Positions 1-5,426 of a DNA stretch of 6,771 nt are shown one piece after another. The stretch comes from an uncultured Lautropia sp. (GTDB taxonomy: Bacteria > Pseudomonadota > Gammaproteobacteria > Burkholderiales > Burkholderiaceae_E). The translations under genes and the position numbers were made by a program. The DNA lies in contig CALIXC010000085.1 of assembly GCA_938046755.1 (NCBI GenBank), positions 1 through 6,771 on the forward strand. The letters are read 5' to 3'. Each line of letters starts with the position of its first letter. Position 1 is the stretch's first letter. A model generated the notes under the pieces. That model did not search any database. It saw nothing but the letters and a program-made list of their open reading frames with translations, and was not told where the DNA came from.

Positions 1-40
1 TGGTGGCGTGTGCCTGTAATCCCAGCTACTCAGGTGGCTG
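1..40 (+). mobile_element. Primate Alu SINE fragment (right-arm segment) at the window edge
   Basis: The first 40 bases follow the Alu consensus segment that includes GCCTGTAATCCCAGCTACTC, in sense orientation. The only difference over 1-40 from a CpG-decayed AluS/J-type copy is T instead of A at 35; the TGTG at 9-12 and CA at 31-32 are the usual products of CpG decay. Similarity stops at 41. Bases 31-40 can also be read as codons of the downstream bacterial gene (Q-V-A-A), so the junction lies somewhere in 31-40, in a short stretch shared by both sequences. Alu elements are confined to primate genomes, so this is host DNA joined to bacterial DNA and not a bacterial mobile element. Confidence 0.9.
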
Positions 41-645
41 CGGCCGATGCCATTCTGATCAGCAAGGGGGATCTGGATGCGGAGGCCGCGCACCGATTGC
101 GTCTGTTGCTGCAGACCCAGTTGCCGGGTGTGCCGGTGATGATGCGGGTTCCAGGACAGGGAGTACCTGACTTCGATGATCTTGCCTTCGGGCAGGCAGA
201 TTCCGGTTGGCCGGAGGCGGGTGCGATGCGTGATGATCATGTCGCTGTCGACAGGATGGGGCACGCATCGATCGATGACGCGTCCTGGAGAGCCGCTCCG
301 GTGCAGGGGCCGGGTTTGCCTGCCCTGGTACAGTCCCTGGTTCTGACGGCGGTCACGCCCATCGACTGGACCGCATTTGGTGTCTGGCTGTCCGCACTGC
401 TGCACGTGCATGGTCGAGCAATCCTGCGGGTCAAGGGAATTCTGGACATCGGCGAGCCCTATCCGATACTGATCAATGGGGTTCAGCATCAGATACATGC
501 GCCGATGCACCTGGATGCTTGGCCGGGGCAGGGGCGCCGTTCCACACTCGTCCTGATCGTGGTGGGCATCGATCCCGCAGATCTGTGCGTGTCGTTCCAG
601 CGTTTCGTACATGCCGAGGCGATGCCTATGCAGCTGGACGGCTAG
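31..645 (+). CDS. CobW/COG0523-family GTP-binding protein, 3' part only (5' end missing)
   Basis: About 200 C-terminal residues of a CobW-type G3E GTPase, a family of metal chaperones and insertases tied to zinc or cobalt homeostasis and metalloenzyme maturation. The visible part opens with QVAAADAILISKGDL, the end of the GTPase domain. SKGD occupies the place of the guanine-recognition NKxD motif, with Ser for Asn. A variable linker follows, then a typical CobW C-terminal domain: ILRVKGIL, then NGVQHQIHAP, a WPGQGRRS turn, and LVLIVVGID leading to FQRF near the end. The Walker A, the CXCC metal motif and the rest of the N-terminal domain are absent because the sequence upstream of about 31 is Alu. 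A GTG at 10 opens the frame but lies inside the Alu segment, so it is not the true start. The stop TAG is at 643-645. The Nudix gene follows 69 bp downstream on the same strand. The family is clear; the metal and the client are unknown. Confidence 0.85.
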   Translation, partial: QVAAADAILISKGDLDAEAAHRLRLLLQTQLPGVPVMMRVPGQGVPDFDDLAFGQADSGWPEAGAMRDDHVAVDRMGHASIDDASWRAAPVQGPGLPALVQSLVLTAVTPIDWTAFGVWLSALLHVHGRAILRVKGILDIGEPYPILINGVQHQIHAPMHLDAWPGQGRRSTLVLIVVGIDPADLCVSFQRFVHAEAMPMQLDG

Positions 646-655
646 AAAAATAAGG

Positions 656-661
656 GATAAT
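656..661 (+). promoter_or_regulatory. Weak candidate -10 element upstream of the Nudix gene
   Basis: GATAAT matches five of six bases of the sigma70 -10 consensus, in the only AT-rich patch of the 69-bp gap between the cobW-like gene and the Nudix gene. The best -35 I can find is TGGACG at 635-640, with a short 15-bp spacer and only four matches. The Nudix gene could therefore have its own promoter or be co-transcribed from upstream. Low confidence. Confidence 0.25.
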
Positions 662-714
662 CCTCCACAGTCCCGGCCGGTTCCGCGGCCATCATCATCA
701 CTGAAGGAATCGTC

Positions 715-1293
715 ATGACAGCGCAAGTCGTCCGGCCAGTGGCCATCTGTGTGTTCCGGCATGAAGGCAAGATCCTGGTGGCGCGGGGGCATGATCCGCA
801 CCGTAACGGGGCCTACCTGCGGCCGCTGGGAGGGGGCATCGAGTTCGGTGAGTCCGGCGCGCAGACGCTGGCCCGGGAGCTGAAGGAGGAGCTGGGCGCG
901 GAGATCGCCGAGGTCCGCCTCATCGGTACGCTGGAGAACCGTTTCAAGATTGGCAATGAGCCGCGCCACGAGATCGTGCTGGTCTTTGATGCCCGCTTCG
1001 AGGACCCGTCCTTCTATACCCGGGAGGTGATCCGGGGCAAGGAAAGCGATGGCACGGACTTCTCGGCCATCTGGCACCGGCCCGAGGAGACCCGGGCCGA
1101 CTGCCCGCTGTATCCGGAAGGGCTGAAGGAGCTGCTGGCATCCATCCCGGCGCCGGCGGTGGCGAAGGCGCCTGCCAAGCCGGCCCGCCGGAAGAAGTCG
1201 CTGGTTGATCTGCTGCACGCACACCGGGCCGACATCGAGCAGATCATCGTCCAGTTCGAGGAGGCCATGCCGCCGGCGCCGAAACGGCGTTGA
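715..1293 (+). CDS. Nudix hydrolase with a basic, helical C-terminal extension
   Basis: A complete 192-residue protein. Residues 40-62 fit the Nudix box G-x5-E-x7-R-E-U-x-E-E-x-G-U exactly: G40, E46, R54-E55, L56, E58-E59, G61, A62. This motif binds Mg2+ and catalyses hydrolysis of a nucleoside diphosphate linked to another moiety. The fold appears complete: an N-terminal strand (VVRPVAICVFRHEGKILVARG), the Nudix helix, and later strands to about residue 143. The tail is unusual: an Ala/Pro/Lys linker (about 145-161, ending ARRKK) followed by a predicted amphipathic helix (162-185). The substrate cannot be read from the motif; housecleaning or nucleotide-sugar hydrolysis are both possible. 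The ATG at 715 is preceded by GAAGGA at 703-708, six bases upstream, which supports this start. Lysine codons are nearly all AAG, as in the left part of putA. The gene is convergent with putA across a shared terminator. Confidence 0.9.
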   Translation: MTAQVVRPVAICVFRHEGKILVARGHDPHRNGAYLRPLGGGIEFGESGAQTLARELKEELGAEIAEVRLIGTLENRFKIGNEPRHEIVLVFDARFEDPSFYTREVIRGKESDGTDFSAIWHRPEETRADCPLYPEGLKELLASIPAPAVAKAPAKPARRKKSLVDLLHAHRADIEQIIVQFEEAMPPAPKRR

Positions 1294-1351
1294 GGCAGGG
1301 CGCTGAAGGCATGACCGGCCCGATCCCTCGGGCGGGTGCTCAGCCAGCATG

Positions 1352-1380
1352 AAAAAACCGGGCACAAGGCCCGGTTTTTT
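1352..1380. terminator. Bidirectional Rho-independent terminator between Nudix gene and putA
   Basis: A perfect 12-bp stem: AAAAAACCGGGC (1352-1363) pairs with GCCCGGTTTTTT (1369-1380) around the loop ACAAG. The GC core is six base pairs. Reading rightwards it ends in a run of seven T (1375-1381); reading leftwards the run of A gives six T on the other strand. It can therefore stop transcripts both from the Nudix gene and from putA, the expected arrangement between convergent genes. Confidence 0.92.
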
Positions 1381-1392
1381 TGTTGGGACCGT

Positions 1393-1413
1393 GCCCGCCA
1401 CGGTCTGGCGGGC
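1393..1413. repeat. Inverted repeat (hairpin) in the putA 3' flank
   Basis: GCCCGCCA (1393-1400) and TGGCGGGC (1406-1413) form a perfect 8-bp stem with a five-base loop. No T run follows on either strand, so by itself it is not a canonical terminator. It lies between the main terminator and the hairpin at 1441-1466 and may protect the 3' end of the putA transcript, or may be incidental in GC-rich DNA. Confidence 0.5.
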
Positions 1414-1440
1414 TGCTCTGCCTGGGCCCATCGGGTTTTC

Positions 1441-1466
1441 GGCCACGTCCTCGCAGGGACGTGGCC
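1441..1466. repeat. Strong GC-rich hairpin 26 bp downstream of the putA stop
   Basis: GGCCACGTCC (1441-1450) pairs perfectly with GGACGTGGCC (1457-1466) around the six-base loop TCGCAG. On the putA strand the sequence after the stem is GAAAACCCG, without a T run, so it is not a textbook intrinsic terminator. Its position just after the putA stop (1493) suggests an mRNA 3' stabiliser or an attenuating structure ahead of the bidirectional terminator. Confidence 0.6.
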
Positions 1467-1492
1467 TTCCGCCTTCAGGGCGATGACGCCGA

Positions 1493-4400
1493 TCAGGCCA
1501 TCGTCATCAGGCTGGCGTTGCCGCCGGCAGCGGCGGTGTTGATGCTGATGGACCGTTCGGCCAGCAGGATCTCGTTGCCGTAGTGCTGGCCGCTCTTGAG
1601 CTGCGCCGGCGTCAGGCCTTGCAGGTTGACGATCGGGCCGCTGCGCTTGACCAGGCGCTGGTTCAGGGCCTTGAGCTGCTCGGCCTCACCCTCGAAGAGT
1701 GCGCCCTCGAAGGTGGCGCTGTCAATCTCGGCATCGGTGATCTGCTTGACCTTGGCGCGCACCGAGGCGGGCAGGCCGTTCAGCACGTCGGCTGCAGCGC
1801 CCGAGGCCACGAATAACGCCTGGTTGCCGGTGGCCAGGCAGGTGGCCAGCTGGGCCACGGCACCGGCCGGGCTGCTGGCCACGCACAGCACGCGACCACG
1901 ACCTTCCTGGCGATAGGTGTTGCTCTCGCCGGTGGGGCCGGGCATGGTCTGCTCTTCGGTGCCGATCTGGGCGTCTTCCAGGGCCTTGAGGTACTGGCGG
2001 GCCAGGGCGGTGTCGGCCTCGACCAGGCCGGCCTTGGGCAGCCACTCGGTCAGGGCGGCCAGGGCGGCTGCGCTGTCGGCCGTGCGCGGGATGACGGTCG
2101 GCGGGCGCTTCGACAGCAGGCGCTTCAGGTACAGCGGGCCGCCGGCCTTGGGACCGGTGCCCGACAGGCCCTCACCGCCAAAGGGCTGCACGCCCACCAC
2201 GGCACCGACGGTGTTGCGGTTGACGTACAGGTTGCCGGCGTGGATCTGCGGCAGCACGCGGTCGATGGTCTCGTCGATGCGGGTGTGCACACCGAAGGTG
2301 AGGCCGTAGCCGGTGCCGTTGATGTCGCGGATCAGCGATTCGAGGTCGTCACGCTTGTAGCGCAGCACGTGCAGCACGGGACCGAAGACCTCGCGGCCCA
2401 GGTCCTTGATGCTCCTGATCTCGATGAGCGTGGGCGGCACGTAGGTGCCGGCGGCCATGGCCTGATGGTCGGCGCGTGCGCTGGCGGGCTGGCTGACGCG
2501 ATGGCCCTTGGCGCGCATCGTGTCGATGTGCTTGACGATGTTGTCGCGTGCCTCGGTGTCGATCACGGGGCCCACGTCGGTGGCCAGCAGTCCGGGGTTG
2601 CCCTGACGCAGCTCGCGGGTGGCGCCTTCCAGCATGGTCAGCACGCGATCGGCGCTGTCTTCCTGCACGCACAGCACGCGCAGGGCCGAGCAGCGCTGGC
2701 CGGCCGAGTCGAAGGCCGAGACCAGCACGTCCTGCACGACCTGCTCGGTCAGTGCCGAGGAGTCGACGATCATCGCGTTCTGGCCGCCGGTCTCGGCGAT
2801 CAGCGGGATGGTGTGACCCTCGCTGTCCAGGCGCTGGGCCAGGGTGGCGGCGATGAGGCGCGCCACTTCGGTGGAGCCGGTGAACATGACGGCCGCAATG
2901 CGCGGATCGGCCACCAGCGGGGCGCCCACCTGCACGCCGTCGCCCGGCAGCAGCTGCAGCACGTCGGTGGGGACGCCGGCCTCGTGCAGGATGCGCACGG
3001 CTTCGGCGGCAATCAGCGGCGTCTGCTCGGCCGGCTTGGCGATGACCGGGTTGCCGGCAGCCAGTGCAGCCGAGACCTGGCCGGTGAAGATGGCCAGCGG
3101 GAAGTTCCACGGGCTGATGGTGATGATGGTGCCCACACCCTGGCTGTTTTCAGGTAGCGTGTGTTCGGCTTCGTCGGCGTAGTAGCGGCAGAAATCCACG
3201 GCTTCGCGCACTTCGGCGATGGCGTTGTTCAGCGTTTTGCCGGCTTCGCGCACGGCCAAGGCCATCAGCTCGGGCATGTGCGCTTCCATCAGGTCGGCCA
3301 GGCGGCGCAGCATGTTGGCGCGTTCGGCGGCGGAAACGGCAGCCCAGCTGCTTTCGGCGGCTTTGGCGGCGGCGATGATTTCCGGTACGGCGGCGGCCTC
3401 TACGAAGGCGGCACTGCCCACCACTTCGCTGTGGTCGGCCGGATTGCGCACTTCATGCGCGGCCTGGGTTGGGGCGGCCACGGCCAAAAGCGGCACGGCA
3501 TGCAAGGGCGTGGCAGCGGCATTGTTCATAATGGTTTGCAGCTCTTGCAGCGTGCTTTCGTTGCTCAGGTCGAGGCCTTGCGAATTGAGGCGTTCGTTGC
3601 CATACAGATTGCGCGGCAATGGCAGGCTGTTGTTGGGATGAATGCCTTGTTCGGCCAAGGTATCGAAGGGGCTGCGGATGAGGGTGTCAATGCTGATGTT
3701 TTCATCCACAATCTGGTTTACAAACGAGGTGTTTGCGCCGTTTTCCAGCAGGCGGCGCACCAAGTAGGCCAGCAGGGTTTCATGCGTGCCCACCGGCGCA
3801 TACACGCGCACGCGACGACCGAGGTTTTGCGGGCCGACCACTTGGTCGTACAGGGTTTCGCCCATGCCGTGCAGGCATTGGTGTTCGAACTGTTTGCCTT
3901 TGCCCATCTGGTAAATCGCGGCCAGGGTGTAGGCGTTGTGGGTAGCGAATTGCGGGAATACGGCGTCTTGCGCATCCAGCAGTTTGCGCGCACAGGCTAG
4001 ATAGGAAATGTCGGTGTGGACTTTGCGGGTGTAGGTGGGGTAGCCGTTCATGCCGTCCACTTGCGCCCATTTGATTTCGCTGTCCCAATACGCGCCTTTC
4101 ACCAGGCGGATCATCAGCTTCTGATTGTTGCGGCGGGCGAGGTCGATTAAATAGTCGATTACGAAGGGGCAGCGTTTCTGATAAGCCTGCACCACGAAGC
4201 CAATGCCGTGGTAACCGGCCAGGTCGGGGTCGGAAACCAGGGCTTCCATCAAATCGAGCGAGAGTTCGAGGCGGTTGGCTTCTTCGGCGTCGATGTTGAT
4301 GCCGATGTCGTATTTTTTGCCGAGCAGGAACAATTCTTTCAGGCGCGGCAGCAGCTCGCTCATCACGCGGTCATGCTGGGCGCGGGAATAGCGCGGGTGG

Positions 4401-5152
4401 ATGGCGGAGAGTTTGACGGAAATGCCGTTGCCTTCATAAATGCCTTTGCCGGCGGCATCTTGGCCGATGGCGTGGATGGCGTTGACGTAGTCTTGATAAT
4501 AGCGTTCGGCATCGGCTTCGGTCATGGCGGCTTCGCCGAGCATATCGAAGGAATAGAGATAGCCGAGTTTTTCGCGTTCTTTGCCGTTTTTCAGGGCTTC
4601 TTCGATGGTTTGGCCGGTAACGAACTGTTTGCCGAGCATGCGCATGGCGTAGTCTACGCCTTTGAGGATGAGCGGCTCACCGCCTTTGCTCACGATGCGG
4701 GTGAGCGCGTTGCCGAGGCTCTGGCCGCTGGGGGCGGCGGCGAGCTTGCCGGTTACCAGCAGACCCCAGGCGGCGGCGTTTACAAATAGGGAGGGGCTGT
4801 TGCCGAGGTGGCTTTTCCAGTCACCGCCGGAGATTTTGTCGTGGATGAGTTTGTTGCGGGTGGCTTTATCGGGAATGCGCAGCAGGGCTTCGGCCAAACA
4901 CATCAGGGCGATGCCTTCTTCGCTGGAAAGGGAGAACTCGTGCATCAATGCGTCCACCCCGCTGGCACGGCGGCGCTCTTCGCGCACCTGCTTCACTAGC
5001 CGGCGGGCGAGCCGGTCGGCGGCGGTACGCTCGTCTTGGCTCATCTGGGCGCGTTCGAGCATATCCTGCACGGCTTCAACTTCGTCACGGCGGTAGGCAT
5101 CGGTAACGGCTTGGCGCAGGCTGGTTTGTTGGGGGTGGGCAAACTGGAACAT
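1493..5152 (-). CDS. putA: Bifunctional proline dehydrogenase / L-glutamate gamma-semialdehyde dehydrogenase PutA
   Basis: PutA oxidises L-proline to pyrroline-5-carboxylate with FAD, passing electrons to membrane quinone, and then oxidises glutamate semialdehyde to glutamate with NAD+, channelling the intermediate. The 1219 residues comprise an N-terminal helical arm (1 to about 165; FSLSSEEGIALMCLAEALLR), the PRODH barrel (about 170-525; SVKLSAIHPRY, LMIRLVKGAYWDSEIK, QFATHNAYTLAAIYQ, and YLVRRLLENG with R466, R467 and E470 for substrate binding), and the P5CDH domain (about 560-1040; ISPWNFPLAIF from 679, catalytic E787 in AETGGQN, catalytic C821 in GQRCSA). A degraded second ALDH-like region and the conserved tail ERSISINTAAAGGNASLMT close the protein. 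Compared with the 1320-residue E. coli protein it lacks the N-terminal ribbon-helix-helix domain, so autorepression is not expected. The ATG at 5152 has GGAG at 5160-5163, seven bases upstream. The frame is intact, but codon use switches at about residues 670-705: lysine AAA 24 of 27 before, AAG 15 of 15 after. The gene is therefore probably a join of two species' putA. Confidence 0.97.
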   Translation of the reverse strand: MFQFAHPQQTSLRQAVTDAYRRDEVEAVQDMLERAQMSQDERTAADRLARRLVKQVREERRRASGVDALMHEFSLSSEEGIALMCLAEALLRIPDKATRNKLIHDKISGGDWKSHLGNSPSLFVNAAAWGLLVTGKLAAAPSGQSLGNALTRIVSKGGEPLILKGVDYAMRMLGKQFVTGQTIEEALKNGKEREKLGYLYSFDMLGEAAMTEADAERYYQDYVNAIHAIGQDAAGKGIYEGNGISVKLSAIHPRYSRAQHDRVMSELLPRLKELFLLGKKYDIGINIDAEEANRLELSLDLMEALVSDPDLAGYHGIGFVVQAYQKRCPFVIDYLIDLARRNNQKLMIRLVKGAYWDSEIKWAQVDGMNGYPTYTRKVHTDISYLACARKLLDAQDAVFPQFATHNAYTLAAIYQMGKGKQFEHQCLHGMGETLYDQVVGPQNLGRRVRVYAPVGTHETLLAYLVRRLLENGANTSFVNQIVDENISIDTLIRSPFDTLAEQGIHPNNSLPLPRNLYGNERLNSQGLDLSNESTLQELQTIMNNAAATPLHAVPLLAVAAPTQAAHEVRNPADHSEVVGSAAFVEAAAVPEIIAAAKAAESSWAAVSAAERANMLRRLADLMEAHMPELMALAVREAGKTLNNAIAEVREAVDFCRYYADEAEHTLPENSQGVGTIITISPWNFPLAIFTGQVSAALAAGNPVIAKPAEQTPLIAAEAVRILHEAGVPTDVLQLLPGDGVQVGAPLVADPRIAAVMFTGSTEVARLIAATLAQRLDSEGHTIPLIAETGGQNAMIVDSSALTEQVVQDVLVSAFDSAGQRCSALRVLCVQEDSADRVLTMLEGATRELRQGNPGLLATDVGPVIDTEARDNIVKHIDTMRAKGHRVSQPASARADHQAMAAGTYVPPTLIEIRSIKDLGREVFGPVLHVLRYKRDDLESLIRDINGTGYGLTFGVHTRIDETIDRVLPQIHAGNLYVNRNTVGAVVGVQPFGGEGLSGTGPKAGGPLYLKRLLSKRPPTVIPRTADSAAALAALTEWLPKAGLVEADTALARQYLKALEDAQIGTEEQTMPGPTGESNTYRQEGRGRVLCVASSPAGAVAQLATCLATGNQALFVASGAAADVLNGLPASVRAKVKQITDAEIDSATFEGALFEGEAEQLKALNQRLVKRSGPIVNLQGLTPAQLKSGQHYGNEILLAERSISINTAAAGGNASLMTMA
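3149..3160 (-). repeat. Near-match to the Eikenella-type DNA uptake sequence inside putA
   Basis: On the minus strand this reads ACGCTACCTGAA, 11 of 12 bases of AGGCTACCTGAA; the mismatch is in the second base. It encodes T-L-P-E of putA. It is the last Neisseriaceae-like landmark before the composition changes, so it bounds the mosaic junction on the right. Whether it works in uptake is unknown. Confidence 0.5.
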
Positions 5153-5159
5153 GGTTGGT

Positions 5160-5163
5160 CTCC
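5160..5163 (-). promoter_or_regulatory. Ribosome binding site of putA
   Basis: On the minus strand GGAG lies seven bases before the ATG at 5152-5150. It supports this start, as does the N-terminus MFQFAHPQQTSLRQAVTDAY, which resembles the start of Neisseria PutA proteins as I remember them. Confidence 0.75.
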
Positions 5164-5194
5164 GTGGTTAGTGGGGCTGCCCGATAAACCGCTT

Positions 5195-5206
5195 TTCAGG
5201 TAGCCT
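5195..5206 (-). repeat. Eikenella-type DNA uptake sequence (AGGCTACCTGAA)
   Basis: An exact 12-base AGGCTACCTGAA on the minus strand, within the predicted putA 5' leader. This is the dialect reported for Eikenella; other Neisseriaceae use variants such as ATGCCGTCTGAA. Such sequences mark DNA for uptake during natural transformation. It is a single copy here, not paired as a hairpin. Confidence 0.85.
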
Positions 5207-5253
5207 CTGTTTCATTATGAATAGCTGCTTGGTTTGAACTTCGGTAAAACGGC

Positions 5254-5282
5254 ATCATAAACCAAACTGCGGATAATGTGAA
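5254..5282 (-). promoter_or_regulatory. Predicted sigma70-type promoter of putA
   Basis: On the minus strand, TTCACA (5282-5277, five of six to the -35 consensus) and TATGAT (5259-5254, five of six to the -10 consensus) are separated by exactly 17 bp. Transcription should start near 5247, giving a leader of about 95 nt that contains the uptake sequence at 5195-5206. This would let putA be transcribed independently of putP. No operator is recognisable. Confidence 0.65.
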
Positions 5283-5321
5283 AGAATGTTTGGCAGGAGT
5301 GGGGCTGGGTTAATCGCTTAA

Positions 5322-5367
5322 GGGCTAGCTGAACAGGCCGGAGGCAGTTTCAGCTAGTCTGAAGCCT
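5322..5367. repeat. Degenerate uptake-sequence-like repeats
   Basis: GGGCTAGCTGAA (5322-5333) matches 10 of 12 bases of AGGCTACCTGAA. Just after it, AGGC (5342-5345) plus TTCAG (5349-5353) pair with CTGAA (5359-5363) plus GCCT (5364-5367), forming a 9-bp stem with a three-base bulge and the loop CTAGT, followed on the plus strand by TTT. These look like decayed copies of the intact inverted repeat next to them. Similarity is limited and function is doubtful. Confidence 0.4.
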
Positions 5368-5385
5368 TTTGATACGAGCAGTTTG

Positions 5386-5416
5386 AAGGCTACCTGAAAA
5401 CTTTTCAGGTAGCCTT
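5386..5416. terminator. Inverted pair of DNA uptake sequences forming a hairpin; putative putP terminator
   Basis: Two exact uptake sequences face each other: AGGCTACCTGAA on the plus strand at 5387-5398 and its complement at 5404-5415. With flanking bases they form a perfect 15-bp inverted repeat (5386-5400 and 5402-5416) around a single central base; in RNA a few central A-U pairs would open to make the loop. It lies 10 bp downstream of the putP stop. Paired uptake sequences after genes are common as terminators in Neisseriaceae. On the putP strand the tail is TTCAAAC, a weak T run, so termination may be partial and allow read-through to putA. The T run (TTTT) is better in the plus direction. 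Confidence 0.75.
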
Positions 5417-5426
5417 TTGCCGTCCT

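Noticed and set aside
10..30. GTG start at 10 giving a 211-residue complete protein
   Set aside because: The codons before about 31 are Alu sequence and the GTPase N-terminal domain is missing. The gene is truncated, not started here.
2349..3110. 253-residue minus-strand frame overlapping putA in another frame
   Set aside because: An Arg/Gly/Pro-rich frame-shifted shadow of the high-GC P5CDH part. The putA frame through here is intact with E787 and C821.
2240..4000. Long open frames on the plus strand (2240-3157, 3161-4000)
   Set aside because: They lie antisense to putA, whose frame carries all the family motifs. Their products are low-complexity (Gly/His/Ala-rich) with no recognisable domain, as expected from the opposite strand of a GC-rich gene.
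4208..4789. 193-residue plus-strand open frame
   Set aside because: Antisense to the PRODH domain of putA. Its Phe/Gly/Ala/Glu-rich product is an artefact of codon bias on the real strand, and I see no ribosome binding site that would favour it.
1493..5152. A novel fusion enzyme or new domain architecture in putA
   Set aside because: The domain order and all motifs are those of ordinary bifunctional PutA without the DNA-binding domain. Only the nucleotide origin is mixed.
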